Shown: positions 24,840 to 35,084, counted from the stretch's first letter. The stretch: 64,000 nt of DNA from JBFHIZ01 sp041596215 (GCA_041596215.1 JBFHIZ010000006.1:1-64000), one strand, 5' to 3'. Notes: generated by a model not told the origin, from the letters alone. Numbers and translations are program-made.

Positions 24840-27131
24840 TTATTCTTTTCGATTATAATTAATCAAACATCCTTTAAGAATGATTTCTCGCTCTTCATCC
24901 GTCATATCCCCTAGCGAAAGGGAAAACTCTTGCAAACTTTCTTTTATTACCACATATGCCTTAAAACTTTCTTTCTTCTCTTCTAAGACTTTCCGAATAT
25001 TTGGAACAAAAATATAATCTTCTTTTTTAAATGGAAGCTCTCCTTTTTCTATCAAAAATGGAAGCATTCCCCAATTCATTAAATTCGATCGATATCTTTT
25101 TGTTGCATATTCATTCGCAATATTTGCCCAACCACCTAATACTTTTTGGCAAGAAGCCGCTTGTTCTCTCGCGGAACCATCTCCAGGTTTTACTGCAAAA
25201 ATCACACTTCCAACTCCTGTGTTTTTTTCGCTGACATCGCTAAATTTCGTGCGAATACTATCCATTATCGTTTTTACTTCTTCACTTACGCTTTCAAAAG
25301 ACTTTCCTGCAACACGAGCATCTTCCACAGCTTTTACTTCTTTTGCATTTCCAACATAAGCAGGATCTTTTCTCGATAAGGTAAATTCTGCAAGCCCCAA
25401 AGGATTCGAGCGGTACGATGAGGTTTCTCCCGAAGGAATCAATTCATCCGTTGTGGTGACTGGATCATGAATCTCCGAAACAACTTTCAGTAATATATGG
25501 TCTGTAAGTGCACTCATTTCTGGCCAATCTTTAATATTCGGTCCAAATTTCACCTCAACTGTTTCATCTGCAATTCCTTTTGAATCAAATACTCTATGTT
25601 CATAAATTGTTTTATCAAAATAATATTTTGGCTGTACTTCTCTATCAACAATTTCTGTTGCTGGAGTTAGAAATCCTTTGTTTGTTGCTGTTGCGGCAAT
25701 CGAACGAGCATCCATAAGTGCCACCGATGAAATTTGTCCATTTTGCAATTTGGATCCTTCTCGATTTGGAAAGTTTCTTGTTGTGTGGCGAATACTAAAG
25801 GCATTATTTGCTGGTGTATCTCCAGCACCGAAACAAGGTCCACAAAATGCGGTCTTAAAGACTGCACCTGCATCCATTAAAGTTGCTACACTGCCATTTT
25901 TTACCAACTCCATATAAATTGGCGTGGATGCTGGATATACACTTAGTGTAAACTCATCCGAACCAATGTCTTTGCCTTTTAGAATTTCTGTTGCCGCACA
26001 AATATTTTCAAATCCACCACCTGCACACCCAGCAATAATTCCTTGTTCTACATATAATTTCCCATCCACTATTTTTTCTTGTAAAGAATATGGCACTTTA
26101 TTTCCAAGACTTACTTTTGCATTTTCTTCTACAATATGTAAAATATCCTTCAGATTGTGATTCACTTCATCAATTAAAAATGCATTACTTGGATGAAATG
26201 GCATAGCTATCATTGGGCGAATGGCACTTAAATCCACATTTACCACTCCATCATAATATGCTACTTGCTCTGGATTTAATTCTGTATAGTCCTCTACTCT
26301 TCCATGAATTTCAAAAAATTCTTTTATTTTTTCATCCGTTCTCCAAATCGAAGACAAACAGGTCGTTTCCGTTGTCATAACATCTATTCCAATTCGAAAA
26401 TCAGCGCTTAAATTGGACACTCCAGGTCCTACGAATTCCATCACTTTATTGTTAACATAACCATTTGCAAAGACAGCTTTGACGATTGCCAATGCAACGT
26501 CTTGTGGACCAACGCCTGGAATAGGTGCCCCCGTCATATTTATCGCAATCACATTTGGCATATCAATATCATAAGTTTGTTCCAGCAACTGCTTTACAAG
26601 TTCTGGCCCACCTTCACCCATTGCCATGGTTCCAAGTGCCCCATAACGCGTATGAGAATCCGACCCAAGAATCATCTTTCCACCACCCGCTAGCATTTCT
26701 CTTGCGTACTGATGAATAACCGCTTGATGAGGTGGTACATAAATTCCTCCATATCGCTTTGCACAGCTAAGTCCAAATACATGATCATCCTCATTAATCG
26801 TACCACCTACCGCACAAAGTGAATTATGACAGTTTGTTAGTACATATGGCATTGGAAATTTATCAATTCCTGACGCTCTTGCTGTTTGAATAATTCCAAC
26901 AAACGTTATGTCATGTGATGTTAATTTATCAAATTTTATCTTAAGTTTCTTTTTATCTTTGGAGGTATTATGGTTTTGTAAAATAGAATATGCCATGGTA
27001 CCGGTTTTTGCATCCTCTTTGGTGATTTCTTTTTGAAGACGATTGGATACATTTGCTAAGGCATCTGCATCATCTAACAACCATTCTTTACCATTAATTA
27101 AATAAGCTCCTGTGTTTGTTAATGTTATCAT
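24840..27131 (-). CDS. Aconitase-family hydratase (YbhJ-like)
   Basis: This 763-residue 4Fe-4S hydro-lyase has aconitase signatures: LGSDSHTRYGALGTMAMGEGG (Asp-His pair), PGVGPQDVAL, the cluster-binding FCGPCFGAGDTPANN and an earlier Cys in AGCAGGGFENI, then the RNFPNREGSK substrate-phosphate loop. The overall layout matches the E. coli YbhJ group, whose substrate is not established, more than AcnA, AcnB or LeuC. No citrate synthase or isocitrate dehydrogenase gene is nearby. It lies 29 bases downstream of ileS on the same strand and ends at the shared terminator. A role as the cell's real aconitase is possible. Confidence 0.86.
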   Translation of the reverse strand: MITLTNTGAYLINGKEWLLDDADALANVSNRLQKEITKEDAKTGTMAYSILQNHNTSKDKKKLKIKFDKLTSHDITFVGIIQTARASGIDKFPMPYVLTNCHNSLCAVGGTINEDDHVFGLSCAKRYGGIYVPPHQAVIHQYAREMLAGGGKMILGSDSHTRYGALGTMAMGEGGPELVKQLLEQTYDIDMPNVIAINMTGAPIPGVGPQDVALAIVKAVFANGYVNNKVMEFVGPGVSNLSADFRIGIDVMTTETTCLSSIWRTDEKIKEFFEIHGRVEDYTELNPEQVAYYDGVVNVDLSAIRPMIAMPFHPSNAFLIDEVNHNLKDILHIVEENAKVSLGNKVPYSLQEKIVDGKLYVEQGIIAGCAGGGFENICAATEILKGKDIGSDEFTLSVYPASTPIYMELVKNGSVATLMDAGAVFKTAFCGPCFGAGDTPANNAFSIRHTTRNFPNREGSKLQNGQISSVALMDARSIAATATNKGFLTPATEIVDREVQPKYYFDKTIYEHRVFDSKGIADETVEVKFGPNIKDWPEMSALTDHILLKVVSEIHDPVTTTDELIPSGETSSYRSNPLGLAEFTLSRKDPAYVGNAKEVKAVEDARVAGKSFESVSEEVKTIMDSIRTKFSDVSEKNTGVGSVIFAVKPGDGSAREQAASCQKVLGGWANIANEYATKRYRSNLMNWGMLPFLIEKGELPFKKEDYIFVPNIRKVLEEKKESFKAYVVIKESLQEFSLSLGDMTDEEREIILKGCLINYNRKE

Positions 27132-27160
27132 GTATTCTCCCTTTCTTGCTATACGTTTGT

Positions 27161-30100
27161 TTACATGCTCTTTCTCACTCCAATGGTAACATTTTCCCCA
27201 TTAATATTCCACTCTTTATATACCTTTACCTCTTCTGAGATATGTTCTGTTTCTATTTGATAGACAACTTTATCCGCTAATACTTTTTCGGCAATTGCTT
27301 CTTGATTTTTTTGAACAATTTCTGCAATGTTATCATTTCCTGCAAAGAATATGATAATATGATCCATAACTTCAAATCCTGCATCTTTTCGCATGGTTTG
27401 GATTTTACTAATAAGTTCACTTACATTTCCTTCTTCTAATAAATCCTCTGTTAGATTCATATCCATAACAACCGTAACACCATTCGTATCTTCAGAAATA
27501 TAACCTTCTTTTTGTGTCATTTCAATAAGCAAATCATCTTTTGTTAATTCAATATTTTCGCCATTTACTTCAAAAGATAGTTTCCCCTCAGCTTGCACGA
27601 TATCCATCGCATGATTTCCATCTAGATTTCCTAAATATTGTTTAATTCCGCCTAGTTGTTTTCCATATTTTGGTCCCACTGTTTTTAACTGTGGTTTAAA
27701 TGTGTATGTTGTAAATGCTCGAACATCCTCTACAAAATCCACTATTTTTACATTTAATTCTTCGGCAATGATTTCTTTATAAAAATCACTCAAACGATAG
27801 TTTCCTTTTACAAACATTGTACCAATGGGTTGTCTATTTTTGATATTTGCTTGATTTCTACATGAACGTCCCATAACAACAATGTCTAATACATGTTCCA
27901 TATTTTCTTCAAGTTCTTGGTCCACATAAGCTTCTTCACATATTGGAAAATCACATAAATGTACACTTTCCTTTGCGCTTGCATCAATGCTACAAACCAA
28001 GTTTTGATAAATCTCTTCCGTCATAAATGGAATCATGGGTGCTGCAATTTTAGAAAGCGTTACGAGCGCTGTATGCAAAGTCATATACGCATTGATTTTG
28101 TCTTGCTCCATTCCTTTTGCCCAGAATCGTTCTCTTCCACGACGTACATACCAATTACTCATTTCATCCACAAATTCCTGCAAAGCTCTTGCCGATTCTG
28201 GTATGCGATAATTCTCTAAATTGGTATCTACTGTTTTAATAAGTGTATTTAATTTGGATAGTAGCCATTTATCCATTACCGTGAGTTTATCATATTCCAT
28301 TTTATATTTAGTTGCATCAAATCCATCAATATTTGCATAAAGTACAAAGAAGGCATATGTATTCCAAAGTGTTCCCATAAACTTTCTCTGTCCTTCTTGA
28401 ACAGCTTTCCCATGGAAACGATTTGGCAACCAAGGTGCGGAATTCACGTAGAAATACCAACGAATCGCATCCGCACCATATTTTTCTAATGCATCAAATG
28501 GATCCACTGCATTTCCTTTTGACTTACTCATTTTTTGTCCATTTTCATCCTGAACGTGCCCTAACACAATTACATTTTCATAGGGTGCTTTATTAAATAA
28601 CAAGGTAGACTCTGCTAACAACGAATAGAACCAACCTCTTGTTTGATCCACTGCCTCCGATATAAATTGTGCTGGAAATTGTTGTTCAAATAATTCTTTA
28701 TTTTCAAATGGATAATGATGTTGTGCAAAAGGCATTGCACCCGAATCAAACCAGCAATCAATTACTTCTGGTACACGTTTCATAGATTTTCCACACTCTG
28801 GACATGGAATTTCCACTTCATCCACATAAGGGCGATGCAATTCTACTTGGGATGCATCTGGATTTCCACTTAGCTTTGCAAGTTCTTCCTTACTACCTAC
28901 CGCATGCTTATGTCCACAACCTTCACATTCCCATATATTTAAAGGGGTTCCCCAATATCTATTTCTTGAAATACTCCAATCTTGAATATTTTCTAACCAA
29001 TCTCCAAACCGTCCTTTTCCAATCGATTTCGGAATCCAATTAATCGTATTATTATTTCGAATCAAATCTTCCTTTACATCCGTCATTTTAATGAACCACG
29101 ATTCTCTTGCATAGTAAATAAGTGGAGTATCACAACGCCAGCAATGTGGATAACTATGTTCAAATTTTGGAGCAGAAAATAACAATTGCTTTTCCTCTAA
29201 TAATGCTAAGACTTTATTATCCGCATCCTTACAAAATACTCCCGCCCACGGAGTTTCTTCTGTCATTTCTCCTTTGTCATTAACGAATTGTACAAATGGC
29301 AAATCATATTTTCTTCCTACCTGCGCATCATCTTCACCAAAAGCAGGTGCAATATGTACCACGCCAGTTCCATCTGTCAAAGTTACATAACTATCACAAG
29401 TCACAAAAAATGCTTTTTTATGTTGTTTCTCACATACATCCACAGCATAATCAAACAGTGGGACGTATTCTTTTCTTTCTAAATCAATACCTTTATATCT
29501 TGATAACACTTCATATGCCGAACCCTCTTCTACAAGTGAACCTAATACCGTATCCAATAGTGCTTCCGCCATATAGTAGTTATATCCATCTGCAGCTTTT
29601 ACAAGCGCATAGTCTTCTTTTGGATTTACACATAATGCCACATTTGAAGGTAATGTCCATGGTGTAGTTGTCCACGCTAAGAAATAGGCATCTTCTCCAA
29701 CCACTTTAAATCTGGCAATGGCAGAACGTTCTTTCACATCTTTATATCCTTGCGCTACTTCGTGTGAAGATAGCGGCGTTCCACAACGAGGACAGTAAGG
29801 CACAATTTTAAATCCTTTATATAATAATCCTTTTTCCCATATTTTCTTTAATGCCCACCATTCCGATTCAATAAAATCATCATGATAGGTTACATATGGA
29901 TTTTCCATATCTGCCCAAAAACCTACCGTAGCAGAAAAATCTTCCCACATGCCTTTATATTTCCATACACTTTCCTTACATTTTGTAATAAATGGATCCA
30001 AACCATATTCTTCGATTTGTTCTTTCCCGTCAAGTCCAAGTGCTTTTTCAACTTCTAATTCAACAGGTAAGCCATGCGTATCCCAACCAGCTTTTCTTGG

Positions 30101-30337
30101 AACCATATATCCTTTCATTGTGCGATATCTTGGAATCATATCTTTAATAACACGAGTAAGAACATGTCCAATATGTGGCTTTCCATTTGCTGTTGGAGGT
30201 CCGTCATAAAAAGTATACGTTTCTCCACCTTCTCGTTCTTTCATGCTTTTTTCGAAAATTTTATTTGTTTCCCAAAATTTCTCTACTTCTTTTTCTCTTT
30301 CCACAAAATTTAGATTTGTTTCCACTTTTTTGTACAT
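27161..30337 (-). CDS. ileS: Isoleucyl-tRNA synthetase
   Basis: This 1058-residue class I synthetase charges tRNA-Ile. HIGH motif (PHIGHVLTR, about 56-64) and KMSKS (KMSKSKGNAVDPFD, about 598) are intact, with an editing domain between (LAWTTTPWTLPSN). The anticodon-binding domain and a long C-terminal extension follow. The length and the sequence around HIGH resemble the type 2 (eukaryote-like) IleS, which tends to be resistant to mupirocin; this subtype call is by eye. It is controlled by a T-box leader. Confidence 0.97.
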   Translation of the reverse strand: MYKKVETNLNFVEREKEVEKFWETNKIFEKSMKEREGGETYTFYDGPPTANGKPHIGHVLTRVIKDMIPRYRTMKGYMVPRKAGWDTHGLPVELEVEKALGLDGKEQIEEYGLDPFITKCKESVWKYKGMWEDFSATVGFWADMENPYVTYHDDFIESEWWALKKIWEKGLLYKGFKIVPYCPRCGTPLSSHEVAQGYKDVKERSAIARFKVVGEDAYFLAWTTTPWTLPSNVALCVNPKEDYALVKAADGYNYYMAEALLDTVLGSLVEEGSAYEVLSRYKGIDLERKEYVPLFDYAVDVCEKQHKKAFFVTCDSYVTLTDGTGVVHIAPAFGEDDAQVGRKYDLPFVQFVNDKGEMTEETPWAGVFCKDADNKVLALLEEKQLLFSAPKFEHSYPHCWRCDTPLIYYARESWFIKMTDVKEDLIRNNNTINWIPKSIGKGRFGDWLENIQDWSISRNRYWGTPLNIWECEGCGHKHAVGSKEELAKLSGNPDASQVELHRPYVDEVEIPCPECGKSMKRVPEVIDCWFDSGAMPFAQHHYPFENKELFEQQFPAQFISEAVDQTRGWFYSLLAESTLLFNKAPYENVIVLGHVQDENGQKMSKSKGNAVDPFDALEKYGADAIRWYFYVNSAPWLPNRFHGKAVQEGQRKFMGTLWNTYAFFVLYANIDGFDATKYKMEYDKLTVMDKWLLSKLNTLIKTVDTNLENYRIPESARALQEFVDEMSNWYVRRGRERFWAKGMEQDKINAYMTLHTALVTLSKIAAPMIPFMTEEIYQNLVCSIDASAKESVHLCDFPICEEAYVDQELEENMEHVLDIVVMGRSCRNQANIKNRQPIGTMFVKGNYRLSDFYKEIIAEELNVKIVDFVEDVRAFTTYTFKPQLKTVGPKYGKQLGGIKQYLGNLDGNHAMDIVQAEGKLSFEVNGENIELTKDDLLIEMTQKEGYISEDTNGVTVVMDMNLTEDLLEEGNVSELISKIQTMRKDAGFEVMDHIIIFFAGNDNIAEIVQKNQEAIAEKVLADKVVYQIETEHISEEVKVYKEWNINGENVTIGVRKSM

Positions 30338-30364
30338 GGTTTATCTCCTTTTCTATTTTTAAAA

Positions 30365-30675
30365 TAAAAAATCTCATCCTTATGTAAAAGGACGAGAGTT
30401 GCTTTCGTTTAACCACCTATTACTACATACAACAAGATTTTTTGTGATATGCGTTTCCTGTAACGTAGAAAATCCGGCTCATACTTACTCTGGAATATTT
30501 TCAAACGAAAAATCCATTTTAACATGGCAACTCAAAAGTGATTTTCATCTTTAGTTTACTCACACGACTTACATCGTTATTCGGCTTCCACCTTCCCGAA
30601 TTCGCTGTGGCTTTCTAACTAAAAATTACTCTCTTTATCTCTGTCTTTTTCCTATTATAATAGGTTTACTTACTA
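30365..30675 (-). promoter_or_regulatory. T-box riboswitch leader of ileS (Ile specifier AUC)
   Basis: On the minus strand the leader has stem I elements (AGAGAG near its start, GGTGGAAGCCG, GAGTTGCC), a specifier ATC at 30540-30542 matching isoleucine, and the T-box core AATAGGTGGTTAAAC (30408-30422). A terminator hairpin CTCTCGTCCTTTT/AAGGATGAGATTTTTT (about 30365-30399) follows. Uncharged tRNA-Ile should pair with the T-box and favour read-through into ileS. Core: a G is changed relative to the usual GGGTGG (here AGGTGG). Confidence 0.9.
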
Positions 30676-30681
30676 TCCGTT

Positions 30682-30711
30682 ATTATAAGATGTTTATTTT
30701 ACTTATGTCAA
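30682..30711 (-). promoter_or_regulatory. ileS leader promoter
   Basis: On the minus strand there is TTGACA (30706-30711), an 18-bp spacer and TATAAT (30682-30687), just upstream of the T-box. Confidence 0.78.
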
Positions 30712-30749
30712 GTCAATTTTTAAAAGGGATTCCATCACTATTTTTCGAT

Positions 30750-30777
30750 TTGACAAAAATTCCTAAGGGTTTATAAT
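30750..30777 (+). promoter_or_regulatory. Promoter of nicotinate phosphoribosyltransferase gene
   Basis: TTGACA (30750-30755), 16-bp spacer and TATAAT (30772-30777), 30 bases before the ATG at 30808; GGGAGG is the ribosome site. Confidence 0.78.
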
Positions 30778-30807
30778 CAAAACAACAAGAAAAAAGGGAG
30801 GATCCCC

Positions 30808-32256
30808 ATGGACCAAAAAAATTTAACTCTTCTCACAGATCTTTATGAGTTGACCATGATGCAAGGATATTTTCTAAACAAAGAACAAAATGAAACCGTA
30901 ATATTTGATATGTTTTACCGTACAAACCCTCATAATGGTGGATATGCTGTTTGTGCTGGTTTGGATCAAGTAATTGATTATATTAAAAATTTACATTTTT
31001 CAGAGAACGACATTTCCTATTTAAGAAGTTTACATATTTTTCACGAAGATTTTCTCACATATTTAGAACATTTTGAATTTACGGGTAGTATTTATGCCAT
31101 TCCAGAAGGTACGGTTATTTTCCCAAGAGAACCTATTGTAAAAGTAATCGCACCAATTATGCAAGCACAATTGATTGAAACTGCAATCTTAACCATTATT
31201 AATCACCAAAGTCTTATTGCTACCAAAACAACGCGTATATGTTATGCGGCACGTGGCGATGGCATTATGGAATTTGGACTTCGAAGAGCACAAGGTCCAG
31301 ATGCTGGTATCTATGGTGCAAGAGCCGCTATGATTGGTGGTTGTGTTGGCACTTCTAATGTTCTTGCCGGGAAATTATTCCATGTACCAGTAAGTGGAAC
31401 ACATGCACATAGTTGGATTATGAGCTTTCAAGATGAATACTCTGCTTTTAAAGCTTATGCAGATATTTACCCACAAGCTTGCCTACTTTTAGTAGATACC
31501 TATGACACAATAAAATCTGGTATACCAAATGCAATTCGTGTCTGGAATGAAATGAAAAAAGAAGGAATTTCACTTGGTTTTCATGGTATTCGTTTAGATA
31601 GCGGTGACTTAGCTTATTTATCAAAAAAAGCTAGAAAATTACTAGACGAAGCAGGTTATCCAAATGCGGTAATTTCTGCTTCCAATGATTTAGATGAATT
31701 TCTAATTGACAGTTTAAAAGCACAAGGTGCATTAATAACCTCTTGGGGAGTTGGTACCAATCTAATCACCTCCGGTGGATGGTCTGCTTTCGGTGGTGTT
31801 TATAAATTATCTGCCGTAATGGATAAAAATGGATCCTTTATTCCCAAAATAAAATTATCAGAAAACACAGAAAAAGTAACAAATCCAGGAAACAAAAAAA
31901 TCATTCGTATTTATGAAAAAGAGACCGGAAAAATCAAAGCGGATTTAATTTGCCTCGAGGAGGAAAATTTTGACACCTCCAAATCTCTTCTACTTTTTGA
32001 TCCCCTAGAGCCATGGAAAAAAACTGTTCTTGCTCCTAACTCTTATCAATTACGAGAACTAATGAAACCTATCTTTATTGATGGTTCCTGTGTATACGAA
32101 TCGCCTTCTGTTATGGAAATTCAGAGCATCTGTAAAAAAGAACTCGATACTTTATGGGATGAAACAAGGCGTTTAGTCAATCCACATAATATTTATGTGG
32201 ACTTATCAGCAAAACTTTACGATATTAAACTTAATTTATTGGATCAATTCCATTAA
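30808..32256 (+). CDS. pncB: Nicotinate phosphoribosyltransferase
   Basis: This 482-residue enzyme makes nicotinate mononucleotide from nicotinate and PRPP in NAD salvage. Motifs are LLTDLYELTMMQGYF (N terminus), FGLRRAQGPDAG (about 156-167), SGTHAHSWIM with the catalytic His (about 197-206), GIRLDSGDLAYLS and the PRPP site SNDLDEFLI...GVGTNLITS. It has the longer form of the NAPRTase family common in Firmicutes. It ends 5 bases before the convergent GH2 gene; no terminator hairpin was found in that gap. Confidence 0.95.
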   Translation: MDQKNLTLLTDLYELTMMQGYFLNKEQNETVIFDMFYRTNPHNGGYAVCAGLDQVIDYIKNLHFSENDISYLRSLHIFHEDFLTYLEHFEFTGSIYAIPEGTVIFPREPIVKVIAPIMQAQLIETAILTIINHQSLIATKTTRICYAARGDGIMEFGLRRAQGPDAGIYGARAAMIGGCVGTSNVLAGKLFHVPVSGTHAHSWIMSFQDEYSAFKAYADIYPQACLLLVDTYDTIKSGIPNAIRVWNEMKKEGISLGFHGIRLDSGDLAYLSKKARKLLDEAGYPNAVISASNDLDEFLIDSLKAQGALITSWGVGTNLITSGGWSAFGGVYKLSAVMDKNGSFIPKIKLSENTEKVTNPGNKKIIRIYEKETGKIKADLICLEEENFDTSKSLLLFDPLEPWKKTVLAPNSYQLRELMKPIFIDGSCVYESPSVMEIQSICKKELDTLWDETRRLVNPHNIYVDLSAKLYDIKLNLLDQFH

Positions 32257-32261
32257 TTCTT

Positions 32262-34016
32262 TTATTTCGAATCGTTTTCCTCTTCTTCTATTTGGATCTC
32301 ATTATGCAGAGCTTGTAATACCGCTCTGCTTATTTTTTCGACACTCCTGTCATTTGTCAACAGACCATTGACTTCACCTTCCACATCCGTGAGTTGCGTA
32401 TAAATAAAAGCCGATAATCCTTTTTTTACAGCTGGTTTAATTTCTTTTTCCATGCATGCAATATATGCTTCTTCTAACTCTTTTTGCGTTCTCATTTTTT
32501 TATATCCAAATTCTTTAAATGCCTCAATATGACCTTCAATTGGCAAAGAAAATCCTCCAAATTCAGATAATATCACTGCTCGTTTTTGCCGATCTTTTTT
32601 AAATCGATATTTTTTAAAATATACATGTTTTGAACTGATATCACCCACATGTTGATCACTCCAACCACTAGCAGGATCAATATGTCTTGTAGCATCAAAG
32701 TCTAGAATCCGATTTCGAATATCCACTGAGTCAAACTGTCCCCATCCTTCGTTAAAAGGAACCCACATAGCGATAGATACGCAATTATATAATTGATGCA
32801 AAGTTTCTTTGATTTCTTCTAAATATTGTTTTCTTCCTGCTTCATTCTTTCTCGCAAAATGTGCATATCTTGAATCTTTTGCATGAAAATTTGTAAATAA
32901 TGGATGAATAGTAGCCCATTTTTTATACTTCTCTCCACCATTTACAAAATCCTGCCAAACCAAAATCCCATTTTTATCACAGTAATGATACCACAGCAAA
33001 GGTTCTATTTTGCAATGTTTTCGGATCGTATTAAAGCCCATTTCCTTAACCGTTTGAATATCCTTTATATACTCAGTTTCCTCTTTTGGCGTATATCCTC
33101 CTTCTGAGTAATAACCTTGGTCCAAAATCCCTTTATGAACATATGGTTTATTATTTAAACAAAGTCTTTTGATTCCATTTACTTCTTCCATCGAAAATTT
33201 ACGCATCCCAAAGTATGTGGCAACGCGATCTGCACCCATAGTTATTGTCACATCATAAAGAAATGGATCTTCTGGTGACCATGGATGCACTTCCTCTAAA
33301 TAAAATTCGAAGGCATGATTGGCAATTCCCTCCACGGCAATGCCTTCTTTTTCTCCACTATTATATGCCAACCTGCAAGGAAGATCCTGTGATGCCTCCA
33401 CAAGAATTTCCACACAAGATTTATCATATTTAGGCGTAATCCATATTTTTTGTATATAAGTACTTGGTACATTTTCCAGCCAGACGGTTTGCCAAATTCC
33501 ACTTTGTGGTCCATACCAAATTCCTTTCGGATGAAGCGTTTGTTTCCCTCTTCCATAATAAGAAGTATCTGTATAATCTCTTACGCAAACAGTAATATAA
33601 TTTTCTTCCTTTAAATATGGCGTGATATCTATTTCAAAAGCAGTATATCCCCCTTCATGTTTTTTGACACTTATGTCATTTATAAACACTTCACATATTT
33701 GATCTACCGCACCAAAATGAAGAAGCAATTTCCCTCCCATATAGAATCCATCCGGAATTACCAATTCTCTTTCATACCATAATCGTTCCTCTGGTAATAA
33801 TTGATGATTTACCCCCGATAATTTACTTTCTGGCGCGTAGGGAACAAGGATGGTTCCATCAAACATTTTTGGTTTTTTATCCGTCCCTCGAATGGCATAC
33901 TTCCATTCTCCATTTAAATTTAAATAACTCATACGTTTCATTTGAGGGCGTGGATACTCCTGTAAAACATTTGTACTTATCTTTTCATTTTTCTTTTTCC
34001 AATTATTTTTTCTCAT
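32262..34016 (-). CDS. Glycoside hydrolase family 2 (beta-galactosidase/glucuronidase type)
   Basis: This 584-residue protein has a jelly-roll sugar-binding domain (about 30-180; LNGEWKYAI, FGAVDQICEVFIND, GIWYGPQSGIWQTVWLE), an Ig-like middle domain (180-275) and a TIM barrel (280-560). The acid/base is Glu423 (VPFNEGWGQFD) and the likely nucleophile Glu485 (ILSEFGGFS). There is no signal peptide, so it is cytoplasmic. It is shorter than LacZ and lacks the Bgal small chain. The substrate cannot be fixed from sequence. It is 17 bases downstream of the GerMN lipoprotein gene on the same strand. Confidence 0.9.
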   Translation of the reverse strand: MRKNNWKKKNEKISTNVLQEYPRPQMKRMSYLNLNGEWKYAIRGTDKKPKMFDGTILVPYAPESKLSGVNHQLLPEERLWYERELVIPDGFYMGGKLLLHFGAVDQICEVFINDISVKKHEGGYTAFEIDITPYLKEENYITVCVRDYTDTSYYGRGKQTLHPKGIWYGPQSGIWQTVWLENVPSTYIQKIWITPKYDKSCVEILVEASQDLPCRLAYNSGEKEGIAVEGIANHAFEFYLEEVHPWSPEDPFLYDVTITMGADRVATYFGMRKFSMEEVNGIKRLCLNNKPYVHKGILDQGYYSEGGYTPKEETEYIKDIQTVKEMGFNTIRKHCKIEPLLWYHYCDKNGILVWQDFVNGGEKYKKWATIHPLFTNFHAKDSRYAHFARKNEAGRKQYLEEIKETLHQLYNCVSIAMWVPFNEGWGQFDSVDIRNRILDFDATRHIDPASGWSDQHVGDISSKHVYFKKYRFKKDRQKRAVILSEFGGFSLPIEGHIEAFKEFGYKKMRTQKELEEAYIACMEKEIKPAVKKGLSAFIYTQLTDVEGEVNGLLTNDRSVEKISRAVLQALHNEIQIEEEENDSK

Positions 34017-34033
34017 TTTTCTACCTTACTTAC

Positions 34034-35071
34034 TTATTTAATTAATTGAAAAGTTGCAAGCATACTATCTACTCTACTTTGATCTTCTAAGGTTGCTTCT
34101 TGTGAAAACTTTGTTTCAATTACAAAAACTTGTCCTTCTTTTTCAATTATATAATAATTATTTATTTCTGTTTCACTTTTTTTCAATATTCCTGTTGCAT
34201 TATATGCTTCCACACCCAACTTCAATTCCAAGTTTTCAATGGTTTCTTGCCTACCAATTTCTTTATTTAGTAATATTTTTTCCATCGTATCCGATTTTGA
34301 AGAATCACTTAAATAAATATAAATAGAAACATTCCCATCTTTTTTTTCAAAAACTGTTTGTGATTCTTCTTCTTGAAACGAGCTAACATAGTCTTCCTCT
34401 TCATAATACATCCGATATCCTTCTTCACAAAAATATCTGGTATATTTTATGTTTTTTGTAATCCCATCAAAAGTAAAATCACTTTCTATCTGATTTTCAT
34501 GTGCCAATGCAAAATAAGAATAATAACCATTTGGTAAATCAGCGCCTTCCATTGCAAGGTTATTTTCTGTTTCTGGAAATTCTAATAGTTCATTTCCCGC
34601 AAAAACACTTACCCCAACCGCATCGTATGCATTTAATAAAGTATTTACAATACAAGCATATATGATTTGTCCCTCTTCTACACTTGCACTTTCGATTTCA
34701 TTTTTTAAGCCACTTGAAAATTCTGCTTTTATAAATTCTCCCACACCCTCTACTTCTTGACCCGAAAGTTGAAAAAGCTTAATGGTCTCATCTACATACC
34801 CCAATTCCCAGATATATTCCATAATTGTATTTTTATTGATTTCGTTTACTTCAATCATTTTCGATAGAATAAACTGTTTTGTTTCATCTGGATAATATAG
34901 TTTTAAAATCGTTTTATCCGCAACCAACGTAACTTCCTCTGGTTCTATTGTTTCGGGTATCTGCACTTGATCTGAAATAATATAATAACTTTCATTTACT
35001 TTTTCTTCTTTGCATCCAGAAAGCATCATAACTAAGATAACTACAACCAAAACGATTTTGATTTTCCTCAT
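34034..35071 (-). CDS. GerMN-domain lipoprotein
   Basis: This 345-residue protein has a lipoprotein signal (VVVILVMMLSGC, Cys20). A GerMN domain follows (about 48-165; LKLYYPDETKQFILSK, then IYACIVNTLLNAYDAVGVSVFAGN), the module of the GerM sporulation/germination protein. The C-terminal 170 residues are beta-rich and match no family I know. It is presumably exposed outside the membrane. It is 13 bases downstream of mfd and on the same strand. One GerMN copy instead of the two in B. subtilis GerM makes a sporulation role uncertain. Confidence 0.75.
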   Translation of the reverse strand: MRKIKIVLVVVILVMMLSGCKEEKVNESYYIISDQVQIPETIEPEEVTLVADKTILKLYYPDETKQFILSKMIEVNEINKNTIMEYIWELGYVDETIKLFQLSGQEVEGVGEFIKAEFSSGLKNEIESASVEEGQIIYACIVNTLLNAYDAVGVSVFAGNELLEFPETENNLAMEGADLPNGYYSYFALAHENQIESDFTFDGITKNIKYTRYFCEEGYRMYYEEEDYVSSFQEEESQTVFEKKDGNVSIYIYLSDSSKSDTMEKILLNKEIGRQETIENLELKLGVEAYNATGILKKSETEINNYYIIEKEGQVFVIETKFSQEATLEDQSRVDSMLATFQLIK

Positions 35072-35084
35072 ATTTTTCTCCTTT

